Assembly (NCBI GenBank): GCA_943788235.1
Contig: CALSPM010000005.1
Coordinates: forward strand, 768,001-832,000
Source of the DNA: an uncultured Cyclobacteriaceae bacterium
GTDB taxonomy: Bacteria > Bacteroidota > Bacteroidia > Cytophagales > Cyclobacteriaceae
Length of the DNA: 64,000 nt
Reading direction: 5' to 3'
Shown: piece by piece, positions 36,619-44,686 of the stretch
Position numbering within the stretch: position 1 is the first letter of the stretch
Layout: each line of letters opens with the position of its first letter
Position numbers and translations under genes: made by a program
Notes under the pieces: model-generated
What the model was told of the DNA's origin: nothing
The model's database searches: none
Seen by the model: only the letters and a program-made list of their open reading frames with translations

Positions 36619-38070
36619 ATGAATAGCTATGTAATTCTTAGAGGTCTTGTCATTTTCTCGTTGATCGCTTGCTCACCCACCCATGAGACGCGTATTCAAA
36701 CTTTTCAGCGCATAGATACAGAAGTAAAAGCTAATGCTCAGGCTTATGCCACATTAGAAGAAGCTACTTCAACCATTGGTCATCGTTTGACAGGTTCCAC
36801 TAATGGAGCACAGGCAGAAACCTATATGTATGAAAAATTCAGATCTTATGGCTTTGAAGATGTAGCCTATCAGCCTTTCGAGGTAGAAGCCTGGTCACGA
36901 GGAGATGTATCATTGAGTCTTGACGGAGTCATTATACCTGTGGTTACTTTAGGACATTCACCCGTGGTGTCCAGTGTGTCGGGTCAGGTAGTAGATATGG
37001 GCAATGGTTTAGCAATGGATTATCTGGCCTCTCCGGAGGCTGTGAAAGATAAAATTGCCCTGGTTTATATATCCATCTTGCCAGATAGTGACCCCGACTT
37101 GAATAATCTTCACAGAAGTGAAAAAACTGCATTGGCCATTCAATACGGTGCGACGGGAGTTATTATTATTAATCAAGTAGCAGGTGGCGTTTTACTTACG
37201 GGCACTGCTTCGGTAACGGGGGAGATATTGGATATACCTGCGGTATGCATAGGTAAAGAAGATGGATTTGTTCTCAAAGAGAAGCTTAAAGTACGAGCGG
37301 TAACGGCCAGTATTGAGATGACCAATAATAGTGATTTGATCAATGCGCGAAATGTGGTGGCCACCTTGAGGGGATCGACATTATCTGACGAAATCATTGT
37401 ATTGGGGGGCCACTTAGATTCTTGGGATTTAGCGACAGGAGCCATCGACAATGGGATTGGTTCCTTTGCTGTTTTGGATATTGCTAGGGCTTTTATGGCC
37501 AATGGACTGCAACCCAAACGAACCCTAAAATTTGTGCTGTTCATGGGAGAGGAACAGGGATTATTTGGTTCGCGATATATGGTAGATTTGTTCAGTCAAG
37601 CAGGTACTATGGATCAAATCAAATACATGTTTAATTTGGATATGTCAGGGAATCCCAAAGGCATCAATGCTGGTGGAAAAATCGCTGATATGAATTTTTT
37701 TATGGAGCTGAATATGGAGATACAGCAAATTGACACCGCCTATGATGGGAGCTTTTCAAACCGTTCAGGGTTACATAGTGACCACCAGATGTTTATGTTA
37801 GAAGGCGTGCCGATTCTAGGTGTGATCTCTGATTTAGATCCGTCTATTTATGGTTGTTATCATTCTGATTGTGACGATTTTGATCTGGTAAATGAGTCCC
37901 ACCTCACCAATACTTCCCGATTTGGAACCATGATGTTATACGCTTTGGCTAATGCGGACAAATTACCTGCCACGAAGATGGACAGTGAAACTACCAGACA
38001 GTTTATGATAGATAATAACTTAAAAGAAAAATTAATGATTGGTGGTGATTGGCGTTGGGAAATGGAATAA
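36619..38070 (+). CDS. M28-family metallopeptidase lipoprotein with PA domain
   Basis: 483 residues with a lipoprotein leader ending L-I-A-C-S near residue 19. Residues ~130-240 contain a protease-associated (PA) insert (K-D-K-I-A-L-V-Y, Q-Y-G-A-T-G-V-I-I-I-N). The co-catalytic zinc site of M28 is complete: His in G-G-H-L-D-S-W-D near 263, Asp in A-I-D-N-G-I-G near 275, the catalytic Glu pair in M-G-E-E-Q-G near 312, Asp in N-L-D-M-S-G near 340 and His in C-Y-H-S-D-C-D near 415. These enzymes are exported aminopeptidases or carboxypeptidases; this one is probably anchored to the envelope and scavenges peptides. Intact and apparently monocistronic, converging with the SixA gene 10 bases away. 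Confidence 0.9.
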   Translation: MNSYVILRGLVIFSLIACSPTHETRIQTFQRIDTEVKANAQAYATLEEATSTIGHRLTGSTNGAQAETYMYEKFRSYGFEDVAYQPFEVEAWSRGDVSLSLDGVIIPVVTLGHSPVVSSVSGQVVDMGNGLAMDYLASPEAVKDKIALVYISILPDSDPDLNNLHRSEKTALAIQYGATGVIIINQVAGGVLLTGTASVTGEILDIPAVCIGKEDGFVLKEKLKVRAVTASIEMTNNSDLINARNVVATLRGSTLSDEIIVLGGHLDSWDLATGAIDNGIGSFAVLDIARAFMANGLQPKRTLKFVLFMGEEQGLFGSRYMVDLFSQAGTMDQIKYMFNLDMSGNPKGINAGGKIADMNFFMELNMEIQQIDTAYDGSFSNRSGLHSDHQMFMLEGVPILGVISDLDPSIYGCYHSDCDDFDLVNESHLTNTSRFGTMMLYALANADKLPATKMDSETTRQFMIDNNLKEKLMIGGDWRWEME

Positions 38071-38080
38071 TTGGTCCCAT

Positions 38081-38599
38081 TTAGTTAGCTTCTTTAGGCG
38101 GGGTATCTTCCTCAATGGATCGGGGAGTGTAGTAGAATTTAGGTGTCAAGCAAGCTGAATTGAGATCTCTCCAATTTTCGATATCTAAAGTAAATCCAAC
38201 GATACCACAGGTTGGTAAATTATTTATGCCATTTATATGAAAGCAATTGATCAACGAATTCAATCCTGGATTGTGACCAAAAATGGCTAAAACATCAGTT
38301 TCAACAGTGCTTCTAATAATTTCTAACAATGTTTTTTGATCGGCATGATAAAGGGCATTATTCAATGTAAGTTTGTTCTCGTCGATGCCCCATGCGTCCG
38401 CTACGAATAAGGCGGTATAAAACGCCCTGCTGGCTGGACTAGTGATGATTTGATCGGGAGGTTTTACATGTTTAGCTAGGTGTTTCCCCATCTTTAGGAC
38501 TTGTTTCCGTCCTCTGCTTCCTAGGGGTCGATCGTGATCTTTGAGCATATTGAAATGCCAAGATGATTTAGCATGCCTAATGATGTAGAGTGTTTTCAT
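38081..38599 (-). CDS. SixA-like histidine phosphatase
   Basis: 172 residues, intact. The histidine-phosphatase signature is I-I-R-H-A-K-S-S-W at residues 6-14, with the phospho-accepting His at 9; a second core His lies in F-G-H-N-P-G-L near residue 100, and the R-P-L-G-x-R-G motif typical of SixA follows residue 23. SixA proteins dephosphorylate phosphohistidines, in E. coli the HPt domain of ArcB; here the target is unknown. It is the last gene of a minus-strand series GT9, TIGR03032 protein, lipoprotein(s), SixA. A decayed copy of part of this gene lies about 1 kb upstream, left by a tandem duplication. Confidence 0.88.
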   Translation of the reverse strand: MKTLYIIRHAKSSWHFNMLKDHDRPLGSRGRKQVLKMGKHLAKHVKPPDQIITSPASRAFYTALFVADAWGIDENKLTLNNALYHADQKTLLEIIRSTVETDVLAIFGHNPGLNSLINCFHINGINNLPTCGIVGFTLDIENWRDLNSACLTPKFYYTPRSIEEDTPPKEAN

Positions 38600-38668
38600 G
38601 AATTAAATTTCATTAAAACCCATTTTACAAATAGTTATCTGTAATTAACAGGCCTCGTAACAAACCAA

Positions 38669-38702
38669 AAAACCTGAAATGATCATTCATTTCAGGTTTT
38701 TT
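38669..38702. terminator. Strong bidirectional hairpin terminator
   Basis: A perfect 14-base-pair stem (38669-38682 with 38687-38700) and a 4-base loop, with A and T tracts on the two sides. It sits just after the minus-strand lipoprotein gene and before sixA, so sixA may depend on read-through or its own promoter. Confidence 0.88.
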
Positions 38703-38717
38703 TACAGAATATTTTCA

Positions 38718-39188
38718 TTAGAGCCTACTGAATTCTTGGAGAACAGTATCCTCCTCGGTGTATAAGCTACCTTTTAATAGAGTTTCACTTACAACATCAA
38801 TTTCAAAATCCCACTCATAACTGTATCCATATCCATTCGTCCAGCCTATAGAGATAGTTTCATCTGCTGAATCAAACTCCCAAGTACCTTCATATGAATC
38901 ATTGACAGGATTTTGTGGATTATCGGAATATGAAAAAACTTGCCATTTTTTAAAATCGCCACCACACTCAAATGTATAAACAATGGCATAGGTATAATCT
39001 TCTCCGTAGTCGTTGGTATATATCTGTCCTTGAATTGTTACATCATCTTCTTTTAGTAGTTGCCAACTGCCTCCTAAAAGTGCTTCATCACCTGTACAAT
39101 CAGGTCTAAGCTCATCTTCTCCACAGCCTAATAAGAAAAGAGAACTCACTGCCGCGGCAGGAGCTATACTTTTTAGATTATGCTTCAC
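38718..39188 (-). CDS. Lipocalin-like lipoprotein, copy 1
   Basis: 156 residues with a lipoprotein leader (L-F-L-L-G-C, Cys near 22). The mature protein starts with an acidic segment, then L-L-G-G-S-W-Q-L-L-K-E-D, F-E-C-G-G-D-F, Y-E-G-T-W-E-F, I-S-I-G-W and a late L-K-G-S-L-Y-T-E-E-D-T-V strand, the pattern of Bacteroidota lipocalin-like (DUF5004/lipocalin_4-type) beta barrels. Its paralogue at 39564-40061 shares the same blocks, including the closing E-T-x-L-K-G-(S/T)-L-Y-T-E. The function is unknown; such proteins are exposed on the membrane and may bind small hydrophobic ligands. The two copies arose through the local tandem duplication. Intact and followed by a strong terminator. Confidence 0.7.
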   Translation of the reverse strand: MKHNLKSIAPAAAVSSLFLLGCGEDELRPDCTGDEALLGGSWQLLKEDDVTIQGQIYTNDYGEDYTYAIVYTFECGGDFKKWQVFSYSDNPQNPVNDSYEGTWEFDSADETISIGWTNGYGYSYEWDFEIDVVSETLLKGSLYTEEDTVLQEFSRL

Positions 39189-39231
39189 TATTCATAAATT
39201 TGAAATTTAACCATTGTAAATTTACAATTTT

Positions 39232-39393
39232 TTATGTTTTATCCAAAAATTCAGATTGGGGTTGGCCATGATACTTTTATCATGTTATTCATCATTTTCA
39301 ATCAAAATACCTTGGACTTGAACATCGCAGAAAACAATTTTAAGGAAAACATTTCTCTAATATTACCTTTAAAGAAAATTTCTCAAAGGTTTC
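39232..39393 (-). pseudogene. Remnant of the 3' end of the TIGR03032 gene
   Basis: About 160 bases that align with 40132-40290, the C-terminal coding end of the TIGR03032 protein gene, with long shared words (tttatccaaaa, cttttatcatg, catcattttcaa, tctctaatatta) and scattered substitutions and indels. It is non-coding now. It marks the left end of the second duplication partner. Confidence 0.85.
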
Positions 39394-39560
39394 CCTATGC
39401 TTCCGCTACTAATAAGGCCTTACAAAAGGCTCTGCTGGCTGGGCTGCTTGTGATTTGACTAGGAGACGTTACATGTTTAGCAAACTATTTTCCTATCTTC
39501 ATGAGTTCTTTCTTTGGGATACTTTTTAGTGGTCGATCGTGCTATTTGAATAAGTTGATT
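39394..39560 (-). pseudogene. Remnant of the middle of sixA
   Basis: About 165 bases aligning with 38389-38555 inside sixA at a constant offset of 1005 bases (shared words ttacatgtttagc, ggtcgatcgtg, ctgctggctgg). Substitutions have introduced stops. Joined directly to the TIGR03032 remnant at about 39393, which identifies the duplication junction. Confidence 0.85.
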
Positions 39561-39563
39561 CCG

Positions 39564-40061
39564 TTATATTTTTTCGAACTCTTGGGCAATTGTATCTGCC
39601 TCAGTGTACAAGGTACCTTTTAAAGAAGTCTCACTCACAGACTCAATATCAAAATCCCACTCATAGACATCGTCAAAATCATTTTCCCAGCTAATACCTA
39701 TCATTCCATCTGCTGCAGTAAAATCCCAGCTACCTTCATATTCATAAATTGTAGGATTTTGCTCATCGTCGGTGTAAGTTAGGATTTCCTTAATATCAAA
39801 ATCGCCACCACATTCAAAAGCATAGATTAGCGAATAGGAATATTGATCTCCGTTTTGATCTGTGAAAAGTGAGTCTGAAATATTGCCACCATCTTCCTTA
39901 GTAAGCTTCCAGCTACCTCCAAGAAGTGCTTCGTTACCCGTTGTGCCCTCACAAGGGTAATCTGCGGCTGCAGCATCAACGACATCATCATCCCCACAAC
40001 CTACCAAAAAAAGTGTGGTCACTGCTGCGGCAGGAACTAAGTATTTAAGATTATTTTTCAA
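39564..40061 (-). CDS. Lipocalin-like lipoprotein, copy 2
   Basis: 165 residues, intact, paralogue of the 38718-39188 protein. The leader (A-A-A-V-T-T-L-F-L-V-G-C) is nearly the same as in copy 1. The mature part has a D-D-D-V-V-D-A-A-A linker, T-G-N-E-A-L-L-G-G-S-W-K-L, F-E-C-G-G-D-F-D-I, Y-E-G-S-W-D-F, I-G-I-S-W and the final S-L-K-G-T-L-Y-T-E-A-D-T-I strand. Acidic residues are frequent, as in its sister. It follows the TIGR03032 gene by 60 bases on the same strand and is likely the original position of the lipoprotein in the operon. Lipocalin-like fold is inferred from the strand pattern; ligand unknown. Confidence 0.7.
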   Translation of the reverse strand: MKNNLKYLVPAAAVTTLFLVGCGDDDVVDAAAADYPCEGTTGNEALLGGSWKLTKEDGGNISDSLFTDQNGDQYSYSLIYAFECGGDFDIKEILTYTDDEQNPTIYEYEGSWDFTAADGMIGISWENDFDDVYEWDFDIESVSETSLKGTLYTEADTIAQEFEKI

Positions 40062-40121
40062 AATAGAATAAGTTTTTAATTTTAATAAATGGATTTAATG
40101 AATTAATTTCAACAAACAAAG

Positions 40122-41195
40122 CTATTGTTTTTTTTGCTTTATCCAAAAGTTTAAATTCGGATCAGCCATTATGCTTTTATCATGAGACTCATCATTTTCA
40201 ACCAAAATACCTGGAACTTGAACATCAAATAATAATTTCAAGGAAAATATCTCTCTAATATTATCTGTGTAAGAGATACCTCCCATAGGTTTACCTGTAG
40301 TACGGTTGAGGATATAAATACCGCAGTAACTATCTTCTACAGAAAAAGGAAGGCCTTTGAAGGTAGTCGTCTCCTCTCTCAATTTAGAAGTACCCACAAT
40401 TAAAAAATCGTCATGCACAACTAGTCCTCTGAGAAAGCTATCTATTTTGGAAATAAGTGTCACTTTTTTGGTATTCAAGTCATAACATTTGATTTCACCT
40501 GTTCCTGAAAGAAGAAAATAAATTTTATCATCAAAATACACCGGTGAATGTGGCATAGCTAATTGGTCAAGTAGTACTTTTCCTGTTTCAACTTCCATTA
40601 GTAAACCGGTTTCTTTGGGTGTTTTTTTCCATCCAAAAGAGGTGTTAGTGGTATCAAACATCGTCACAAAAGCAGGTTTACCATCCTTCATAGCCATACC
40701 ATTTAGATGACACCGGTCTTCGGGTAAAAGGTCATTGATAAAATCAGGTTTCCAGTACATTTCAAAATGTTTATCAGCACTGACTGTACTGATACAAGAA
40801 AACATGGTATTGATGAAATATAGTTCGTTGTCTGCTCCAAACTCAATTTCATGAGTATCCAAATAACCGGTATGGTATTTCACTTGTGGAATAAAAAGCT
40901 GATCATATCTACTCTTTTTTTCAGGATAAGAAAGTGCTAAAACTTTATTACTTGCAAACACATTGATTGAAGTTCTACTGGCCACGGCGAGTTTCATCTT
41001 ATTTTTATCTACGGCAATGCCCATGGGTCTTTTGAAGTTTTTGGCATATTTTATGATTGTTTTTCCATTTAAGGAACTGATGAAGATCAATTTTCCTGCC
41101 TGATAGGTGCTGAATACCAGCGTTGCTTTGATTCTGTTTAGCGTTTTAGGTAAGTTTTCAGAGTAAAAGAAGAAAGGATTATTTATTTTAGTCAT
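40122..41195 (-). CDS. TIGR03032-family (DUF4915) beta-propeller-like protein
   Basis: 357 residues, intact, no signal peptide. The start region V-F-S-T-Y-Q-A-G-K-L-I-F-I matches the (L/F)STYQAGK(L/V) hallmark of the TIGR03032 family, followed by R-P-M-G-I-A-V, T-H-E-I-E-F-G, L-N-G-M-A-M-K-D-G-K-P-A-F-V-T near residue 170, M-P-H-S-P-V-Y near 215 and L-R-G-L-V-V near 260. The repeating strand pattern suggests a six-bladed propeller. The family's biochemical role is not established; members often sit near glycosyltransferases or sulfotransferases. Here the upstream gene, 32 bases away, is a GT9 glycosyltransferase, which supports a link to cell-surface glycan assembly. Its last 160 bases are repeated as a remnant at 39232-39393. 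Confidence 0.8.
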   Translation of the reverse strand: MTKINNPFFFYSENLPKTLNRIKATLVFSTYQAGKLIFISSLNGKTIIKYAKNFKRPMGIAVDKNKMKLAVASRTSINVFASNKVLALSYPEKKSRYDQLFIPQVKYHTGYLDTHEIEFGADNELYFINTMFSCISTVSADKHFEMYWKPDFINDLLPEDRCHLNGMAMKDGKPAFVTMFDTTNTSFGWKKTPKETGLLMEVETGKVLLDQLAMPHSPVYFDDKIYFLLSGTGEIKCYDLNTKKVTLISKIDSFLRGLVVHDDFLIVGTSKLREETTTFKGLPFSVEDSYCGIYILNRTTGKPMGGISYTDNIREIFSLKLLFDVQVPGILVENDESHDKSIMADPNLNFWIKQKKQ

Positions 41196-41227
41196 TTTTC
41201 TTTTGAGGATATGTTTTACTAAATCAT

Positions 41228-42241
41228 TTAATTAGGAAGATAGAAATCAAAGGTCAAATCGTTCATACATTTAAAGTGGGTTTTTGGACATTTTTCAAAA
41301 CCAATTTTAGAACAAGGGCGACATTTAAGTTGTGTATTTTCAAAAACTATGAAGGTAGTCCGGTAGGGGTACATGCCAAACTTTGGCGTTGTATTCCCCC
41401 AAATGGAGAAGATATGTTTTTTAAATGCAGCCGCTACATGCATCAGCCCAGTATCATGTGTAAAAACAAAATTTGCATTTTTAATTAATGAAGCAGATTG
41501 ATTCAAGTTGAATTTGCCGCAGGCATTGAATATTACCGCTTTTTTTCCTAGTTTCAGCTCGATATCTTCTTCACTCAGTGTTTGAGCGCTCTTCTTTTCA
41601 AAGAATTTATAAATTTGATCACCCATGGATTTGTCATGCTCATCTCCAAGTAGGATGATGGGTTGGTTGATGCGGTCACACAATTCAATCAAACGGTCAA
41701 GCGGCAGTCTTTTGGTATTGTAGGTGGCTCCAATAACTACAGCGATGTATCCATTTTGATGGGTAACGGGAAGCCAGTTATTTTGAACTTCATCTTTTTC
41801 GGGGATAAAATAATCTAAGCCTAAGGTGTCAGGTTTAATGTGTAATGGAGCCAGTGTGGCCAGGTATCGGTCTACGATATGTAGATTGGGTAATCGATCG
41901 ATTTTAAGGTATGTATACAACCATTTTTTGATATTAATTTTATCATATTTATAAGCTTTGACTCCCAATCTTTTTTGAAGTAACCAAGTTCTTAAGTTAT
42001 GATGCAGGTCAATGATGAGGTCAAATTTTTCTGCTTTTAATTCGGTTATTAGATCACCTTCTTTATTTTTCAATTGATGAAATCGATCTATATATGGATT
42101 TTCTTCAAGTAGTTTAGCATATCGCTCTTTGGTTGCAAAATGGATTTTCACATCCTCAATTTGTGTTTTTAATGCCCTAATTACAGGAGTGGTTAAGATG
42201 ATATCACCAATAGAGGAAAACCTAAGAATTAATATTTTCAT
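41228..42241 (-). CDS. Glycosyltransferase family 9 (heptosyltransferase-like)
   Basis: 337 residues from ATG 42241 (M-K-I-L-I-L-R-F-S-S-I-G-D-I-I-L-T-T-P, the standard GT9 start); an upstream ATG would add ten unconserved residues. GT9 blocks: F-D-L-I-I-D-L-H-H-N-L-R near residue 80, V-V-I-G-A-T-Y-N-T-K-R-L-P near 165, I-I-L-L-G-D near 190, and the sugar-nucleotide-binding T-H-D-T-G-L-M-H-V-A-A-A near 265. The C-terminus has a Cys cluster (C-R-P-C...C-P...C) common in this family. GT9 enzymes add heptose or a related sugar to the lipid A-core of LPS at the cytoplasmic face of the inner membrane. First gene of the run leading to TIGR03032, lipoprotein and SixA. Intact. Confidence 0.92.
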   Translation of the reverse strand: MKILILRFSSIGDIILTTPVIRALKTQIEDVKIHFATKERYAKLLEENPYIDRFHQLKNKEGDLITELKAEKFDLIIDLHHNLRTWLLQKRLGVKAYKYDKINIKKWLYTYLKIDRLPNLHIVDRYLATLAPLHIKPDTLGLDYFIPEKDEVQNNWLPVTHQNGYIAVVIGATYNTKRLPLDRLIELCDRINQPIILLGDEHDKSMGDQIYKFFEKKSAQTLSEEDIELKLGKKAVIFNACGKFNLNQSASLIKNANFVFTHDTGLMHVAAAFKKHIFSIWGNTTPKFGMYPYRTTFIVFENTQLKCRPCSKIGFEKCPKTHFKCMNDLTFDFYLPN

Positions 42242-42271
42242 AAAATTATTTTGATGGGTAAAGATAGCCAT

Positions 42272-42565
42272 TTGAAATGCTTTTTTATTTTCTTAGGGAT
42301 AAAATAGGTATTCAAAATGAGGATAGACTAACTTTAAATGATTCTTTCATTACGATGTCCCTGCTTAAAGTTTAAAAATAAGGCAGCGGGGTGTCATCCT
42401 AATTTAACCTGTAAAGAAATCTAATAAATACGCAGAGCAAAAGTATTGAGCTTTATATTTATTGAAAGGATAAAAATGATCGATCAGGAGTTCAGGCTGC
42501 CACCCATGGCCATGCTATGGTTTTAATAAGGGAAGTATGAGGTCATTATTTAAGCACATAGATAG
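42272..42565. other. Intergenic region between divergent genes, no gene seen
   Basis: About 290 bases between the GT9 start (minus) and the 42566 gene (plus). It should contain promoters for both; no exact TAnnTTTG element, convincing hairpin or gene-like frame was found. Confidence 0.45.
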
Positions 42566-44107
42566 ATGCTAAGAGTTGCTATTTACATACATATTTTTTT
42601 AATAGCCTTAGTGGTGAAACCTCAAATGGATATTCAAGCTACTGCGGGTGGTCATTTGGTCAATTCGGCACAATTTATTTTGCCAATATCCAATGAGATT
42701 CAAGACGTTCATGTAATCTATGCCGCAAAGAATGGTATTGTTTTGTGGGTCAATAATTTCAACAAATTTGGAGATGTTCAATCGGTAGGGTCACTCATTC
42801 ATTTAGACACTGCTTTGAGGGTTTATAGGGAAACACCGTTTTCTGTACCCTTGGATTATACATTATTGGGATGGGATCATTCTTTAGATCAGATACAGCT
42901 TCTTTTTTCAAGAAAACAGTATGAAAAAGAGCTTTTATCAGTTTTTAAAATAAATCTAAATACGGGATCTTCAGAAGAGCAAAAAATATCCACGGTTTTC
43001 CCTATTGAAGTAACACATTTTGAGGCATTAAATGATTTCATTCTTTTGGGGGGTACGACGAACCATAAGCCTGTTGTCGTGACCTTTAATAAGAGCAATA
43101 ATCCTCAAGTAGTCCCAGGAATCTATGGGAATGAAAATGATATAGTGAATATATCAATTGACGATTTGAGCGGTATTTTTTCTGTAATAATGGCAGAAAA
43201 AAATAGAACAAAAAATTTGGGTTTAGCCATTTATAATTATTCGCGAGAAAACCAACAATTATTTAAAAATAAAGGAGTGGCTACTAGAGGCAGAAATTTA
43301 CTCAACGGAACGGTGATAGCTCCATTAGAAAATTCACGCTATTTGGCAGGAAGCTTTTCCAGCAATGGAACGAGACTGAGTAAAGGCTTGTTCATTTCCA
43401 AATTTACAGGAGACCAACGGGATTTTCTCAAATATTATGAATTTGCCTATTTTGAGCATTTTTTCGAATTTATGGGGTTGTCTCAAGAGCAAAAGTTAAA
43501 GGATCGAATTAAAAGAAAAACGGAGGAGGGGAAAAAAATAAATTTAAATTATCGCGTAACCATTAATGAGATGATACAAAACAAAGGACAGCTTATTTTG
43601 TCAGGAGAGGTGTATTATCCCAAAAACACAGATGTTCAAACCTTTATACCTAGTTCAAACTTAGATCATATCCGATATTCCAATTCAGGATTTAATTATA
43701 CGCATGCCTTTGTGGTGACCTTTGATGAGGAAGGGAATATGCTCTGGGACCACAGCTTTCCTATGCAAGATATGTTTTTTATGAGTTTAGGAAAAAAAAG
43801 GGCAACATTCCATTCGGTTTTTGATAGACTTGAAGTTTACACCTTAAATAAAAATAAGATCAGGGCAAGAATTTTTAAGGGTCAAGAGATTGTCGAGCAT
43901 GAGCTTGAGATTTTTGTATCGCTAGGTGTTGATTCGGATAAATGGATGTGGGAAAATCCAGAAATAGAATCTGTCACATCATGGTACGATCAGTTTATTT
44001 TAGCTTTTGGAAAGCAGCAAATATTGTCTTCTTCGAATAAGAACAGCTCATTTAAAGATATATTTTACTTAAATAAAATTCACTATGTAGGTAAAGAGGA
44101 TATTTAA
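42566..44107 (+). CDS. Exported protein of unknown function, probable beta-propeller
   Basis: 513 residues, intact, with a signal-peptide-like hydrophobic N-terminus (residues 3-18, no lipobox). I do not recognise the family. The body has repeated strands of about 45-50 residues with patterns such as I-V-L-W-V-N-N-F, F-I-L-L-G-G-T-T, Y-L-A-G-S-F-S, Q-L-I-L-S-G-E-V-Y and F-V-V-T-F-D-E-E-G-N-M-L-W-D, recalling propeller proteins that follow T-F-D-x-x-G-x-x-x-W strands. A charged helical insert lies near residues 300-330. It precedes pyrR by 33 bases, but a promoter-like element between them suggests independent transcription. A periplasmic or surface structural role is only a guess. Confidence 0.6.
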   Translation: MLRVAIYIHIFLIALVVKPQMDIQATAGGHLVNSAQFILPISNEIQDVHVIYAAKNGIVLWVNNFNKFGDVQSVGSLIHLDTALRVYRETPFSVPLDYTLLGWDHSLDQIQLLFSRKQYEKELLSVFKINLNTGSSEEQKISTVFPIEVTHFEALNDFILLGGTTNHKPVVVTFNKSNNPQVVPGIYGNENDIVNISIDDLSGIFSVIMAEKNRTKNLGLAIYNYSRENQQLFKNKGVATRGRNLLNGTVIAPLENSRYLAGSFSSNGTRLSKGLFISKFTGDQRDFLKYYEFAYFEHFFEFMGLSQEQKLKDRIKRKTEEGKKINLNYRVTINEMIQNKGQLILSGEVYYPKNTDVQTFIPSSNLDHIRYSNSGFNYTHAFVVTFDEEGNMLWDHSFPMQDMFFMSLGKKRATFHSVFDRLEVYTLNKNKIRARIFKGQEIVEHELEIFVSLGVDSDKWMWENPEIESVTSWYDQFILAFGKQQILSSSNKNSSFKDIFYLNKIHYVGKEDI

Positions 44108-44121
44108 TAGGGATAATCTTT

Positions 44122-44129
44122 TATATTTG
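44122..44129 (+). promoter_or_regulatory. TAnnTTTG-type -7 element before pyrR
   Basis: tatatttg matches the Bacteroidota -7 consensus exactly and lies 11 bases before ATG 44141. No clear TTG box is found at the expected distance upstream, so it is a candidate only. It argues for the ATG over the GTG at 44129 as pyrR start. Confidence 0.4.
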
Positions 44130-44140
44130 TGTCATTTCAG

Positions 44141-44686
44141 ATGCAAAAGAGACTGCTGTTAGATAACCAACTTCTTCAAATTACAATTCAAAGATTGTGT
44201 CAGCACCTTATTGAAAACCATAATGATTTTTCCTCGGTGGTAATCTTAGGTCTACAACCTCGAGGCGTATTTTTGGCCAATAGAATTCAAAAAGTTATTC
44301 AAGAACTTGAAGGTTGTTATGTAGAAGTAGGCTACTTAGATACCACTTTTCACAGAGATGATTTCCGTAGGCGGGGCATTCCCAAAAAAGCTAGTGAAAC
44401 GCGCGTGCCTTTCTTGATTGAGGGTAAAGATGTGATTTTAGTTGATGATGTGCTATTTACAGGTAGATCTGTACGGGCTGCCATGGATGCCATGATTTCA
44501 TTTGGTAGGCCGAAAAAAGTAGAATTATTGGTCTTGATTGATCGGTTACATACCCGGCAGTTACCCATTGAGGCTAATTATGTGGGTAAGCAAGTCAACA
44601 CCTTAGCTTCGCAATATGTCGAAGTAGGACTCAAAGAACAAAATGGTGATGATTCTATATGGTTAATGAATATCGAAGCCGAATGA
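44141..44686 (+). CDS. pyrR: PyrR-type bifunctional pyr regulator / uracil phosphoribosyltransferase
   Basis: 181 residues from ATG 44141 (GTG at 44129 possible). Type I phosphoribosyltransferase with PyrR features: V-V-I-L-G-L-Q-P-R-G-V-F-L-A near residue 33, Y-L-D-T-T-F-H-R-D-D near 68, the PRPP loop V-I-L-V-D-D-V-L-F-T-G-R-S near 98, and L-V-L-I-D-R-L-H-T-R-Q-L-P-I near 125. PyrR binds pyr mRNA to control attenuation in Firmicutes and has UPRTase activity; outside Firmicutes the RNA-binding role is less certain. I see no attenuator-like hairpin in the short leader here. Its TGA overlaps the pyrB ATG (ATGA), so the two are translationally coupled. Intact. Confidence 0.9.
   Translation: MQKRLLLDNQLLQITIQRLCQHLIENHNDFSSVVILGLQPRGVFLANRIQKVIQELEGCYVEVGYLDTTFHRDDFRRRGIPKKASETRVPFLIEGKDVILVDDVLFTGRSVRAAMDAMISFGRPKKVELLVLIDRLHTRQLPIEANYVGKQVNTLASQYVEVGLKEQNGDDSIWLMNIEAE

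Larger units (their letters stand above)
38389..40290. repeat. Old tandem duplication: unit 38389-39393 repeated at 39394-40290
   Basis: The block from inside sixA, through the lipoprotein gene, to the 3' end of the TIGR03032 gene is present twice in tandem. Alignable stretches keep a constant offset: 1005 bases for the sixA parts (for example ggtcgatcgt at 38526 and 39531), 846-873 for the lipoprotein genes and 900 for the TIGR03032 ends, the differences being later indels. The junction is at about 39393. Both lipoprotein genes remain intact while the duplicated gene ends have decayed. Confidence 0.85.

Noticed and set aside
39234-39458. 74-codon plus-strand frame as a small gene
   Set aside because: It lies on the duplication remnants of the TIGR03032 and sixA genes, which run on the minus strand.
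44107-44141. PyrR-dependent attenuator before pyrR
   Set aside because: The leader is only a few dozen bases and has no competing hairpins or terminator; only a -7-like element is visible.
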